A stretch of DNA of 64,000 nt, taken from positions 62,733-126,732 of the forward strand of contig NZ_JADMSO010000009.1 in assembly GCF_015560805.1 (NCBI RefSeq). Direction: 5' to 3'. The translations under genes and the position numbers were made by a program. The stretch comes from Mediterraneibacter glycyrrhizinilyticus (GTDB taxonomy: Bacteria > Bacillota > Clostridia > Lachnospirales > Lachnospiraceae). This document shows positions 38,673-47,189 of this stretch, piece after piece. The notes beneath the pieces were generated by a model. That model did not search any database. It was not told where the DNA came from and was given only the letters and a program-made list of their open reading frames with translations. Numbering within the stretch: position 1 is the first letter of the stretch; every line of letters begins with the position of its first letter.

Positions 38673-39320
38673 ATGGAACGATATGCAATCGCATTAAAGA
38701 TCAATGATGGGAAAATGAACGACTATCGCCGCACACTCGGCAGACTCTGGCCGGAGATCACAGCATTTCTCGACCGAAACGAGATCCGCAATTTCAGCAT
38801 CTGGAATGCCGAAGATCTTATTTTTATATACGGCGAACATGACACTGCATTTATGCTTTCTCCGGAAGAAGAAGCTGTGATCGAAAATCTGACATCACAA
38901 ATGAGCGATCTGTTCACCTGGGTCTCCACCCCGGAGCAGAACATGCGCCTGATGTACCACAATTTCGGAATCGTCCGCTCCGATAAGGAACTGATCCGTC
39001 ATCGAATGTTCATGACAAAATTAAAGCCCGGATGTGAGGAAGAATACAAAGCAAGACATGACGCTCTGATCGAACAGCGCGGCGATTCTGTGGATCCCGG
39101 ACCGGACAGCAATTTCAGTATCTGGAGCGCCGGCGGTTATATTTTCGGATACAATGAGATCGATACGACCATGGAGACGGAAGAAACACCGGAAGAACAC
39201 GAAAATACAATTGCATGGGAGACACGTCAATTGGAAATTATGGACTGGATCACCAATGATGTGGACTGGATGACAAAAGAACACCACGTCAGCAGTATCC
39301 GTCTGGCATGGCATCCTTAA
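38673..39320 (+). CDS. Tandem L-rhamnose mutarotase-like (DUF718) protein
   Basis: A 215-residue soluble protein made of two copies of the RhaM/DUF718 fold. The first runs over residues 1-105 (YAIALKINDGKMNDYRRTLG, NFSIWNAEDLIFIYGE) and the second over 106-215 (MFMTKLKPGCEEEYKARHD, NFSIWSAGGYIFGYNE). Each ends with an aromatic segment. RhaM proteins are about 104 residues and flip the anomeric carbon of L-rhamnose as dimers, so this fusion would be a built-in dimer. No rhamnose genes are nearby, and the first copy has changed around the usual active-site histidine/tyrosine. AGGAGG precedes the ATG. The function is probably sugar-related but not proven. Confidence 0.8.
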   Translation: MERYAIALKINDGKMNDYRRTLGRLWPEITAFLDRNEIRNFSIWNAEDLIFIYGEHDTAFMLSPEEEAVIENLTSQMSDLFTWVSTPEQNMRLMYHNFGIVRSDKELIRHRMFMTKLKPGCEEEYKARHDALIEQRGDSVDPGPDSNFSIWSAGGYIFGYNEIDTTMETEETPEEHENTIAWETRQLEIMDWITNDVDWMTKEHHVSSIRLAWHP

Positions 39321-39388
39321 AACCGGCACGAATCAACTTCTTTTCTTAATCTGAAACATATTTAACGAAAAAACAGGAGGGATCCACT

Positions 39389-39880
39389 ATGGCATTTGGA
39401 ATGAAAGATGTTTTAAACAGCGCTAAAACAATGGCAGGTGCAGGAGGAAGCAGTCTTCTACAAGGCGGGCTCAACAATTATAGTGAAGTATCTGCCGAAC
39501 AGTTAATGCAAGAATATGGTATGTATCTAATGGACGGTGAAAATATTGTTTCCGGCTTTAAACTCATTCGTGATGCGCTTATTTTTACAGACAAAAGAAT
39601 TATATTCTCAGATAAGCAAGGCGCTACGGGCAGTAAAGTTCGAATTGAATCTATCAATCTATTTTCTATTGTAGATGTAACTATGGAAACCGCCGGTTTT
39701 GGTTTTGACGACAGTGAACTTACATTCACTTATATTAAGACAGCCAATTTATTTGCTCATGACGTACAATATGTTTCTCACAAATTGGAATTTCCGAAAA
39801 AATTTAACGTACAGCCCCTGTACAAAATGCTTCAGGAACTGTCTTATGAGAATTGCCTGAGAATCAACGGTTTAAAATAA
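39389..39880 (+). CDS. Bacterial PH-domain protein
   Basis: A 163-residue cytosolic protein with a bacterial pleckstrin-homology (bPH, YvbH-like) domain from about residue 40: LMDGENIVSGFKLIRDALIFTDKRIIFSDKQG is characteristic. A Gly/Ser-rich segment precedes it. Such proteins are thought to bind lipids or act in stress responses, but the role is unknown. The DNA is more AT-rich than the neighbouring genes, which may reflect a different origin. AGGAGG precedes the ATG, and a terminator follows the gene. Confidence 0.8.
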   Translation: MAFGMKDVLNSAKTMAGAGGSSLLQGGLNNYSEVSAEQLMQEYGMYLMDGENIVSGFKLIRDALIFTDKRIIFSDKQGATGSKVRIESINLFSIVDVTMETAGFGFDDSELTFTYIKTANLFAHDVQYVSHKLEFPKKFNVQPLYKMLQELSYENCLRINGLK

Positions 39881-39897
39881 TATAGTAATAAAAAAAA

Positions 39898-39947
39898 GAA
39901 AGGCATCACAAAATCATCTGCCCCGACGATCATTGCGTGATGCTTTT
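39898..39947. terminator. Terminator between the PH gene and crcB
   Basis: AAGGCATCAC pairs with GTGATGCTTT across a 27-base loop, followed by TTTTCTT on the plus strand. On the minus strand the complement is followed by a run of T, so it can serve both convergent genes. Confidence 0.72.
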
Positions 39948-39964
39948 CTTCTATCTCCACTTTC

Positions 39965-40330
39965 TCAGGAAACGATCCACTGTCCCGCAAACACCGCTGC
40001 CACTCCAAGCGCAACGCTTAAAACCAGATACAAGAACGCGATCCACACATTTCCTTTTCCAAGCAAATCACAAGATTCCAGCGCAAAGGATGAAAATGTT
40101 GTAAATCCGCCACAAATCCCGACTTTTAAAAACAAGATCCATCTTGGATCCAACGCACTATTTTTCAGCGCAAGCGCCGCAATGATCCCGATCAAAAAAC
40201 ATCCTATGATATTAATCCCAAATGTTTTGATCGGAAATACAAACGATTCTTTCACCGGGAGCAGTCCGACCAAATAGCGGCAGACTGCTCCGATAAATCC
40301 TCCCATACCGACAATAATACACTCTGTCAT
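39965..40330 (-). CDS. crcB: Fluoride channel CrcB/Fluc
   Basis: A 121-residue membrane protein with four hydrophobic segments. The family signature is visible: GGFIGAVCRYLVG, FGINIIGCFLIG and VGICGGFTTFSSFALE (the GGxTTFSTF motif lining the pore). The channel exports fluoride as a dual-topology dimer. I use the ATG at 40330 with GAGGAGAGG before it; the frame extends 25 codons upstream with no better signal. Only one copy is present here, whereas many Firmicutes carry two adjacent genes. I do not see a fluoride riboswitch upstream. Confidence 0.92.
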   Translation of the reverse strand: MTECIIVGMGGFIGAVCRYLVGLLPVKESFVFPIKTFGINIIGCFLIGIIAALALKNSALDPRWILFLKVGICGGFTTFSSFALESCDLLGKGNVWIAFLYLVLSVALGVAAVFAGQWIVS

Positions 40331-40675
40331 ATCCCTCTCCTCCTCATTCATGCTCAAATACTCATATCTGCATGACCTGCAACATATCCACCGCTGTCCA
40401 TGCATTTCTTATGATCATAGCACAATTTCCCGATTCTGAAAATATGCTTCGTGTTCTCTCTTTTCTCTTCGACTGTTTTTGCATACTCATGTATATTCTC
40501 CCTATTTTTATTCATCTTGCCGCTTATTTTATACATTTTTTCAAATATTTTACATTTTCACTTGCATATTTATAAAAACAGGTGTATAGTAATAACAGTT
40601 TCCCAAGGAACATGGGATTCCAATGAGAAAACATGATAAAAAATAAAAATATACATATTTTAGGAGGCAAAAACA
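40331..40675. other. Intergenic region between crcB and argG
   Basis: This 345-base gap has no credible gene. It holds a possible leftward crcB promoter (TTTTCA at 40437-40442, 17 bases, TATGAT at 40414-40419) and the rightward argG promoter described separately. The rest is AT-rich with no strong hairpin. Confidence 0.6.
40561..40590 (+). promoter_or_regulatory. argG promoter with ARG box
   Basis: TTGCAT (40562-40567) and TATAGT (40585-40590) are 17 bases apart. The -35 lies in CTTGCATATTTATAAA, which resembles the ARG boxes of the argC operon promoter. The -35 sequence and spacing are the same there. Confidence 0.75.
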
Positions 40676-41896
40676 ATGAGTAAAGAAAAAGTAGTATTGG
40701 CATATTCAGGTGGTCTTGACACAACAGCGATCATTCCGTGGCTGAAAGAGAATTTCGATTATGAAGTAATCTGCTGCTGCATCGACTGTGGACAGGGCGA
40801 GGAATTAGACGGATTGGAAGAACGTGCAAAACTTTCCGGTGCTTCCAAACTGTACATCGAAAATATCATCGATGAATTCTGTGACGATTACATTGTTCCG
40901 TGCGTAAAAGCCGGAGCTGTTTATGAGAACAAATATCTTCTCGGAACATCCATGGCACGTCCGGTCATTGCAAAACGTCTCGTAGAGATTGCCCGGAAAG
41001 AGGGCGCAAGCGCGATCTGCCACGGTGCAACAGGAAAAGGAAATGACCAGATCCGTTTTGAACTCGGAATCAAAGCATTGGCGCCGGATCTTAAGATCAT
41101 TGCTCCATGGCGTATGACAGACGTATGGACGATGCAGTCCCGTGAAGAAGAAATCGAATACTGCAAACAGCACGGAATCGATCTTCCGTTTGATGCAAAA
41201 CACAGTTACAGCCGCGACCGCAACCTGTGGCATATCAGTCATGAGGGTCTGGAACTGGAAGATCCTGCCTGCGAGCCGAACTATGACGATCTGCTCGTTC
41301 TCGGGGTTTCTCCTGAAAAAGCTCCGGATGAAGCAGAATATGTGACAATGACATTTGAAGCAGGCGTTCCGAAAACATTGAACGGAAAAGAAATGAAAGT
41401 TTCCGAGATCATCACCGAACTCAATGCGCTCGGCGGAAAACATGGTATCGGTATTGTTGATATCGTGGAAAACCGTGTTGTCGGCATGAAATCCCGTGGT
41501 GTTTATGAGACACCGGGCGGAACGATCCTGATGGCCGCACATGAACAGTTGGAAGAACTTGTACTTGACCGTGCAACTTATGAAGTAAAAAAAGACCTCG
41601 GCAACAAATTTGCCCAGATCGTATACGAGGGCAAGTGGTTTACACCGCTTCGTGAGGCGATTCAGGCATTCGTCGACGTTACCCAGCAGTATGTAACAGG
41701 TGAAGTCAAATTCAAACTGTACAAAGGCAATATCATCAAAGCCGGCGAGACTTCTCCATATTCACTTTACAGTGAGTCACTGGCAAGTTTCACAACCGGG
41801 GAACTGTACGACCACCACGATGCAGAGGGATTCATCAATCTGTTTGGTCTTCCGCTGAAAGTTCGTGCCATGAAAATGCAGGAATTAGAAAAATAA
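40676..41896 (+). CDS. argG: Argininosuccinate synthase
   Basis: A 406-residue enzyme joining citrulline and aspartate with ATP. The amino end [18 protein letters not shown] is the PP-loop, and [24 protein letters not shown] and [17 protein letters not shown] are family signatures. It starts after AGGAGG and ends at a strong terminator, so it stands alone. ArgH is not in the window. Its ARG-box promoter links it to the argCJBD operon seven kilobases away. Confidence 0.97.
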   Translation: MSKEKVVLAYSGGLDTTAIIPWLKENFDYEVICCCIDCGQGEELDGLEERAKLSGASKLYIENIIDEFCDDYIVPCVKAGAVYENKYLLGTSMARPVIAKRLVEIARKEGASAICHGATGKGNDQIRFELGIKALAPDLKIIAPWRMTDVWTMQSREEEIEYCKQHGIDLPFDAKHSYSRDRNLWHISHEGLELEDPACEPNYDDLLVLGVSPEKAPDEAEYVTMTFEAGVPKTLNGKEMKVSEIITELNALGGKHGIGIVDIVENRVVGMKSRGVYETPGGTILMAAHEQLEELVLDRATYEVKKDLGNKFAQIVYEGKWFTPLREAIQAFVDVTQQYVTGEVKFKLYKGNIIKAGETSPYSLYSESLASFTTGELYDHHDAEGFINLFGLPLKVRAMKMQELEK

Positions 41897-41927
41897 GATC
41901 TCCATTCTCAAAATTACCATACAAGAA

Positions 41928-41960
41928 ACGTCTGTCAGGGAAATTCCCCGGCAGACGTTT
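41928..41960 (+). terminator. Terminator after argG
   Basis: ACGTCTGTCAGGG and CCCCGGCAGACGT pair with one bulge around AAATT, followed by TTTTCTC. Confidence 0.85.
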
Positions 41961-42006
41961 TCTCAAGTTCTCATGTAATTCCTGTCTTATATGCATCCTC
42001 CCCATA

Positions 42007-42684
42007 TTATAAAGAAAGAATCTCATCCACCAGATCTGACTGGATCTCACTTTTAATATAGCTTTGCATAAATGTCTTCATACTGTTTTTACTGTAACGA
42101 TTGCCATGAATGATCTGTCCCAAACGACGGACTGTCTTTTCCACACTGTCATTGATCAAAATGTAATCATACTGTTCTGCACAGAGGATCTCCTCCTGTG
42201 CGATGGAAAGAAGCTCTTCGATCTTTTCATCATTTCCCGCATGACGTTCGCGGATCCTCGTTTCCAATGCTTCCCACGTCGGAGAGAGAATAAAGATCAG
42301 TGTCGCCTCCGGACATCTCGCACGAATCCGCATCGCCCCGGTCACATCTGCAATCACGATCACATTCTTCCCCTGCTTTCTCTGCTCTTCCACTGCTTTT
42401 CTCGGAGTTCCGTAACCATTCCGATTATAATACTCGTACTCCAGAAGCTGCTGGGAACGGACCATTCGTTCAAATTCAAACTGGGATACAAAATAATGTT
42501 CTCTTCCGTCTACCTCTTCCGGCTTCTGCGCCCGGGTTGTCACGGAAACACACTTCACCGCACTCTCATGTTGCTTCATGTACTCTTTAATGATCGTCCT
42601 TTTCCCCACTCCGCTCGGTCCGGAAATCACGATCAGCTGTCCGTATTCGGCAATCTTCTCAAAATATTCCTTATCTTTTCCCAT
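42007..42684 (-). CDS. Guanylate kinase-like protein
   Basis: A 225-residue P-loop kinase. It has GPSGVGKRTI (Walker A), SVTTRAQKPEEVDGREHYFVS and the NGYGTPRKAVEEQ segment, all matching guanylate kinase, which makes GDP from GMP. The Asp-Val-Thr-Gly stretch replaces the usual D-V-Q-G, and there is a tail of about 30 residues beyond the normal end. Housekeeping gmk normally sits near rpoZ/dfp, which are absent here, so this could be a second, divergent copy. GGGAG precedes the ATG at 42684; the frame extends 20 codons upstream without support. Confidence 0.83.
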   Translation of the reverse strand: MGKDKEYFEKIAEYGQLIVISGPSGVGKRTIIKEYMKQHESAVKCVSVTTRAQKPEEVDGREHYFVSQFEFERMVRSQQLLEYEYYNRNGYGTPRKAVEEQRKQGKNVIVIADVTGAMRIRARCPEATLIFILSPTWEALETRIRERHAGNDEKIEELLSIAQEEILCAEQYDYILINDSVEKTVRRLGQIIHGNRYSKNSMKTFMQSYIKSEIQSDLVDEILSL

Positions 42685-42818
42685 GTCACAAGTCTCCCTT
42701 CTCGTATTTTGAATATTCTGTAAATAATTAATTTTATTATACAAAGAAAGAAAACAAAAGGCAATATAAGTTATTTTATTAACACTGATTCTTCTGCCGA
42801 ACTTTTCTTCCGATTCTC

Positions 42819-43868
42819 TTATAGTTTCACGGCGATCTTTATGGCGCCATCTTCTTTATTCTCAAATATTTCATATCCTTTCAATATATCCGCAAATGGA
42901 ATCCGATGTGTGATCAGACACGTTGTATCTATTTTTCCGTCCGCGATCAGTTCCATAATCCGTTCACAGTCACTGCCATCCACTCCGCCGGTTTTTAACG
43001 TCAGATTCTTCCCATACATCTGTGGAAGCGGAATGACCTGATCTTCCTCATACATCGCGATCACCGCTACGATACCGTTCGGTCTTGCAAGTTTCCATGC
43101 CAGTTGGAATGTCTCTCTGCCTCCCGCCACTTCAAATACTGTATCCGCTCCTCTTCCATGACTTTCTTCTTTGATCCGCATTTCCAGTTCTTTTTCCGTC
43201 ATCTGCTGCGGATTCCATATAATATCCGCAAGTCCTGCATTTTTCGCAAGCTGCAGTCGGCTCTCATCTGTATCCAGAGCAATAATTTTCGATGGACTGT
43301 ACAATCCGGCGCACATCATCGTACAAAGACCGGTCGGTCCTGCCCCGATAACCAAAACGGTATCCGCAGGTCTGATTTCCCCGATCTTTGCTCCCCAATA
43401 TCCGGTTGACAATATATCCCCTGTAAACAGTGCCTGTTCATCTGTCACATGATCCGGGATCTTAGTCAGTCCGTTGTCTGCATATGGGATCCTTGCATAT
43501 TCCGCCTGCCCGCCGTCTATTCTGCATCCCAGCGCCCAGCCGCCGTTTGGATCCGTACAGTTATTGACAAACCCCTGTCTGCAATAAAAGCATTCTCCGC
43601 AAAAAGTTTCTACATTTACAGCCACACGGTCTCCGGGTTTCACTTTGCATACCGCGCTTCCGACTTCCTCCACGATCCCGACAAATTCATGTCCCAGTAT
43701 CGTTCCCGGCACAGCCCTCGGAACCGCCCCATGTTTGATATGAAGATCGCTGGAGCAGATCGTCGTCAATGTCACTTTTATGACCGCGTCCGTTTCCTCC
43801 CGGATCTTCGGGCGCGGACGCTCTTCCATTTCAATTTTCCCATTTTCCTTATAAACAACTGCTTTCAT
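42819..43868 (-). CDS. Zinc-dependent alcohol dehydrogenase family protein
   Basis: A 349-residue medium-chain dehydrogenase. The catalytic zinc residues are in TICSSDLH (Cys), GHEFVG (His-Glu) and the Asp/His positions further on. The structural zinc loop is CGECFYCRQGFVNNC. The Rossmann motif is VIGAGPTGL. It resembles secondary-alcohol, threonine or sugar-alcohol dehydrogenases such as those of Clostridium; the substrate is not clear. It overlaps the end of the dipeptidase gene by 20 bases, so both belong to one operon and the dehydrogenase is translated from the dipeptidase message. Confidence 0.9.
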   Translation of the reverse strand: MKAVVYKENGKIEMEERPRPKIREETDAVIKVTLTTICSSDLHIKHGAVPRAVPGTILGHEFVGIVEEVGSAVCKVKPGDRVAVNVETFCGECFYCRQGFVNNCTDPNGGWALGCRIDGGQAEYARIPYADNGLTKIPDHVTDEQALFTGDILSTGYWGAKIGEIRPADTVLVIGAGPTGLCTMMCAGLYSPSKIIALDTDESRLQLAKNAGLADIIWNPQQMTEKELEMRIKEESHGRGADTVFEVAGGRETFQLAWKLARPNGIVAVIAMYEEDQVIPLPQMYGKNLTLKTGGVDGSDCERIMELIADGKIDTTCLITHRIPFADILKGYEIFENKEDGAIKIAVKL

Positions 43869-44844
43869 TGATCTCTCCTCCTGTCTCGCTTAACACACGC
43901 ATCGCATTTCCGTGCCATATCTTATCCAACTGCCGCTCTGTGATCCCGCATTGCTTCATACACTCCCATAAGAGTTCCATTTCCCCCACATGAGAAATAT
44001 ATGCCTCGTTCTTTGGCTCTTCGATCTCATACCCGTCAAAATCCGATCCGATCGCGGGAAGATCCTCGCCGCCTTTCCGGATCATATGCAGTGTATGCTC
44101 ACATAAAGTTCTTCTCGTCACCCGTTTCCCATTCTCTCTCACAAAATGCGGATAAAAATTCAATCCGGCAACACCGCCTGTTTCTCCAAGCGCACGCAGC
44201 ATCTCATCAGACAGATTTCGGGGATGTCCGCAAAGCGCCCGGCAATTTGAATGAGAAGCGATCACCGGCTTTTCGCTTAAACGGATGCAGTCCCAAAATC
44301 CGCCGTCCGACAAATGGGAAACATCGATAAGGATTCCCTGTCGGTTCATCTCTTTTACAATCATCTTCCCAAACGGTTTCAATCCCATTTCCATCGCTGT
44401 CCGCTCCCGGCTGTTTGGATAACCGATGCAGTTCTCATAGTTCCATGTCAATGTGATCAGTCGGATCCCTCTTTGCTTTAATACTTTCAGACGTTCCGGC
44501 TTCCCGTCCAAAACACCGCCCTCTTCCAAGGATGCCATCGCTGATATCTTTCCGCATTTTCTGTTCTTTTCAATTTCACTTCCATTGTGCACGATCCGGA
44601 TCTCGTCTTTATTTTCCTCAACTTCCTGCTCCATCCGGTCAAGAAGACGGAAAACTTCCGCATACCCGTCTTCCCATGTTTTCCATTCTTTCCGGTAAAT
44701 AAAACAGGCAAATATCTGCAGGATCGTCCCCGCCCTGCGCATGCCGTCCAGATCAATAGAAAGCGAATTTTTCGCAAGACTGCTCCCATCGTCCCGTCGT
44801 TTCAACTCATATATCGTATCACAATGCAGATCGATCAATTGCAT
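43849..44844 (-). CDS. Membrane dipeptidase family (peptidase M19)
   Basis: A 331-residue metallo-peptidase of the renal dipeptidase family, cutting dipeptides including those with a D-residue at the carboxy end. Metal ligands are HCDT near residue 8, a Glu in SLEEGGVLDG, a His in ILIDVSHLSD and the SHSNCRAL histidine. GSDFDGYE closes the site. I use the ATG at 44844 with GGAGGAG before it; the 20 residues upstream in the frame have no support. It comes before the alcohol dehydrogenase in an operon. Confidence 0.9.
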   Translation of the reverse strand: MQLIDLHCDTIYELKRRDDGSSLAKNSLSIDLDGMRRAGTILQIFACFIYRKEWKTWEDGYAEVFRLLDRMEQEVEENKDEIRIVHNGSEIEKNRKCGKISAMASLEEGGVLDGKPERLKVLKQRGIRLITLTWNYENCIGYPNSRERTAMEMGLKPFGKMIVKEMNRQGILIDVSHLSDGGFWDCIRLSEKPVIASHSNCRALCGHPRNLSDEMLRALGETGGVAGLNFYPHFVRENGKRVTRRTLCEHTLHMIRKGGEDLPAIGSDFDGYEIEEPKNEAYISHVGEMELLWECMKQCGITERQLDKIWHGNAMRVLSETGGEINESSCL

Positions 44845-44937
44845 AGTTTTCTCCTCCGTTTTTATTCTTTTTCTATTATAGTATACTTTTCCAATATTTG
44901 ACATACCCTAAAGAAGTACATTCAAATCTTAAATATC

Positions 44938-44983
44938 ACGTCGGTGTATAATGATCCAAACGCTCCCTTTGTACACTGACGCA
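44938..44983. repeat. Inverted-repeat element, degenerate copy (E4)
   Basis: ACGTCGGTGTATAA at the left and TTTGTACACTGACGC at the right match the ends of the E1 family with changes, enclosing about 15 bases. It abuts the ribosome binding site of the next gene. A change from GTGTACAA to GTGTATAAT creates a TATAAT within the left end, though no good -35 is spaced from it. Confidence 0.65.
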
Positions 44984-44994
44984 AAGGAGTGCTT

Positions 44995-45732
44995 ATGAAC
45001 AAAACGCCATCATCCGGACGCCGGATTTCACACAAACCCAAAATCGGAATCGTTGTCTGTGGTTTTATCGACAACCGCCAGTTCGTCACCAATGCCTATA
45101 TCCAATCCGTCCGTTATTCCGGCGGGATCCCACTGATCCTGCCACTGATCCGTTCAGACCGGATCCTCGAAGAATATCTGGAATTATGCGACGGATTTCT
45201 TTTCTGCGGAGGCAACGATATTACACCTCTTCTTTTCGGACAAGAACCCAAAAATGGAAATGGGAAAACCAACATCACTCTGGATCTTTTTCAGATCCGC
45301 CTTATGAAACAGCTCCTCCGGACAGAAAAACCGTTTCTCTCCATCTGCCGGGGCATGCAGGTATTCAATGTCGCCTGCGGCGGAAGCATTTATCAGGATC
45401 TTTCCCTCCGTCCGGGAGAACATCTGGATCATATGCAGCAATCCTTTTCCCGGGACGAGATCAGTCATAAGATCACGGTCCGCCCGGACACACGGCTAAA
45501 ACAATATATCGGAAGCACTTTGTATGTCAACAGCTACCATCATCAGGCTCTGGATCAGATCGGGGATGGGCTGATCGTCAGTGCAACCGCATCCGACGGC
45601 ACAGTGGAAGCCATCGAAATGCCGTCCCACCCGTTTGCCATCGGCGTACAGTGGCATCCGGAAAGTATGTACCGCACCTCCCCGGAAATGCGGGAACTGT
45701 TCGGCAGTTTTATCCTGCGAGCCGCCGCATAA
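44995..45732 (+). CDS. Class I glutamine amidotransferase-like hydrolase (peptidase C26)
   Basis: A 245-residue PuuD/gamma-glutamyl-GABA hydrolase-like protein. The nucleophile Cys is in LSICRGMQVFN, and the His and Glu are in IGVQWHPESM. The oxyanion region is FLFCGGNDITPLLFG. These enzymes cleave gamma-glutamyl bonds, as in polyamine or folate breakdown. I use the ATG at 44995 with AAAGGAG five bases before it, partly formed by the edge of repeat E4. It faces away from the dipeptidase operon, and the substrate is not evident. Confidence 0.88.
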   Translation: MNKTPSSGRRISHKPKIGIVVCGFIDNRQFVTNAYIQSVRYSGGIPLILPLIRSDRILEEYLELCDGFLFCGGNDITPLLFGQEPKNGNGKTNITLDLFQIRLMKQLLRTEKPFLSICRGMQVFNVACGGSIYQDLSLRPGEHLDHMQQSFSRDEISHKITVRPDTRLKQYIGSTLYVNSYHHQALDQIGDGLIVSATASDGTVEAIEMPSHPFAIGVQWHPESMYRTSPEMRELFGSFILRAAA

Positions 45733-45751
45733 AACGCTGCATAAATCGACC

Positions 45752-45774
45752 GTATTTTCCTTGTACACGGACGC
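45752..45774. repeat. One end of the inverted-repeat family (E5)
   Basis: Read on the minus strand, GCGTCCGTGTACAAGG followed by AAATACGGTCGAT matches the left end of E1 (GCGTCGGTGTACAAGG, then AAAACGGTCGAT). The other end is missing, so this is a decayed fragment just after the amidotransferase gene. Confidence 0.65.
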
Positions 45775-45857
45775 CGGCTTCGCTATGTATAAAAAAAACT
45801 TCCCCGGAAATACTAAACGCTGTAACAACATTATTATTTCCAAAGGAGGTCACTACT

Positions 45858-46043
45858 ATGTCCGAAATTTCTGTATTGGATCTGCAGAACCTGCGCCACC
45901 TGATCGGCGGTTATGACACAACACATTGCAAGATGACAGACTATGCCTCTCAGGCAGAAGATCCGGAAGTCAAAAAATTATTTCAGGATGCAGCTGATTC
46001 TGCTATGAAAAACAAGCAGGATCTTATGAAATTTTTATCTTAA
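45858..46043 (+). CDS. Small spore-coat-associated protein
   Basis: A 61-residue acidic helical protein with no membrane segment. It resembles the short CotF-like or DUF-type partners encoded before CotF in Clostridia, in which a helix pair with LRHLIGGYDTTHCKM is followed by a lysine-rich end. AAAGGAGGT precedes the ATG at 45858 with a good spacer, which decides the start; the frame is open further upstream. It is followed 14 bases later by a CotF-like gene, so it is probably a coat component. I am less sure of the family than of the gene. Confidence 0.7.
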   Translation: MSEISVLDLQNLRHLIGGYDTTHCKMTDYASQAEDPEVKKLFQDAADSAMKNKQDLMKFLS

Positions 46044-46057
46044 ACGAGGTGATACAC

Positions 46058-46315
46058 ATGAATGAGAAAACAATGGTTTCCGACGCCCTTGTCGGAGTTA
46101 ACGGTGAACTGAAAATGTTCGGAGATATGATTCCGCAGACTGAAAACCAGGAATTAAAGCAGTGTCTGAAACAAATCCGAAATCAATGTGAGATGTCTCA
46201 GGAAAAACTGTACCAGATTGCACGGGAAAAAAGCTACTACGTTCCCGCTGCCAAAGCGACGAAAGAAGAAGTCGATCACGTCAGATCCATTCTGACACAG
46301 CCGAAAACTTTTTAA
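46058..46315 (+). CDS. CotF-like spore coat protein
   Basis: An 85-residue helical protein of the CotF type (MNEKTMVSDALVGVNGELKMF at the amino end, YQIAREKSYYVPAAKAT at the carboxy end), a ferritin-like helical bundle found in spore coats and forespores. The ATG at 46058 follows GAGGTGATACAC. An earlier GTG at 46049 is less likely. The two coat genes form a unit downstream of the amidotransferase gene, ending before a strong terminator. Their presence suggests the organism can sporulate. Confidence 0.82.
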   Translation: MNEKTMVSDALVGVNGELKMFGDMIPQTENQELKQCLKQIRNQCEMSQEKLYQIAREKSYYVPAAKATKEEVDHVRSILTQPKTF

Positions 46316-46420
46316 AACCGCTTGACAGATGATGCTGCATATTGACTGAAACTTGAAACCGGAGCGACCGACTTATTGTCACTATGCACCCGTTAGAATG
46401 CACCCATGGCGCATACGAAA

Positions 46421-46476
46421 AACAGACCGGATGGACGCGGATCTTCTTTTTGAAAATCCCTCTCATCCGGTCTGTT
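46421..46476. terminator. Bidirectional terminator between the coat genes and the DUF1275 gene
   Basis: AACAGACCGGATG pairs perfectly with CATCCGGTCTGTT across a 30-base loop. TTTTGC follows on the plus strand and TTTTTC on the minus strand, so it can serve both convergent units. Confidence 0.85.
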
Positions 46477-46493
46477 TTGCTGTTTTTCCTTAT

Positions 46494-47189
46494 TTATTTC
46501 TTTCGTCGCTCTCTGATCGCCAGAGTTGTCCCGACCAGAAGCAGACAACAGATCCAGACACTTTTTGCTTCCCAGATCTTGGCTGCTGCCGCGCCCAAGA
46601 CCGCTCCGCCGATGAACATCCCGATAATCCCGAAATAATGCGCCGCACTTTCCAAAGCTTTCCGCTCCCGCTCTGCAAAATATACATACAATTTTTCTGT
46701 ACCTGAGCGCAGATTTCCCGTGCACATTGTCGATGCGTACGGTACGTTTCTCACTTTTCGGAATGTATTGACCTGAATCGAGCAAATAAAGGAGATCGTC
46801 ACATTGACGAACGCGTCGGGAACCGACAATGGCAGCAATCCGATCCCGAGAAGAAGCGCCGCCTCGATCAGAAGCACAACCTGTTCAAAACGGATCCCTC
46901 CGGTTCCCGAAAAACAGCGTTTCAATAAATTTGTCACAAAAACTCCGGCGGAAAATGCAAGAATCGGGATCAGATAATACCCCGCCCGGCTCCAATTCGT
47001 TTCCGCAAGATTTGCCGCAAGCAGAACTATATTTCCCGTCTGTGCATTGGCAAAAACTCCGCCGCGGAGCAAGTATGTATAGATATCCAAAAAACCTCCT
47101 ACCAAAGCAAGAACTGCCGCCACCCGAAATGTCTCATGGGCAGGAAGCTTTGCTCCCTGCCCATCTTGATTAACGGTCTGCATTTTCAA
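46494..47189 (-). CDS. YoaK family (DUF1275) membrane protein
   Basis: A 231-residue integral membrane protein with about six helices. VGGFLDIYTYLLRGGVFANAQTGN is the DUF1275 signature, repeated later as TMCTGNLRSG. The function is unknown; the family is widespread. Its start overlaps the end of the aspartate aminotransferase gene by 20 bases, so it is translated with it. ATG codons at 47189 and 47183 are both possible. Confidence 0.85.
   Translation of the reverse strand: MKMQTVNQDGQGAKLPAHETFRVAAVLALVGGFLDIYTYLLRGGVFANAQTGNIVLLAANLAETNWSRAGYYLIPILAFSAGVFVTNLLKRCFSGTGGIRFEQVVLLIEAALLLGIGLLPLSVPDAFVNVTISFICSIQVNTFRKVRNVPYASTMCTGNLRSGTEKLYVYFAERERKALESAAHYFGIIGMFIGGAVLGAAAAKIWEAKSVWICCLLLVGTTLAIRERRKK

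Noticed and set aside
40331..40560. A possible fluoride riboswitch before crcB.
   Set aside because: I looked for the paired GGCGATGG/CTGATGA-type core on the minus strand and did not find it.
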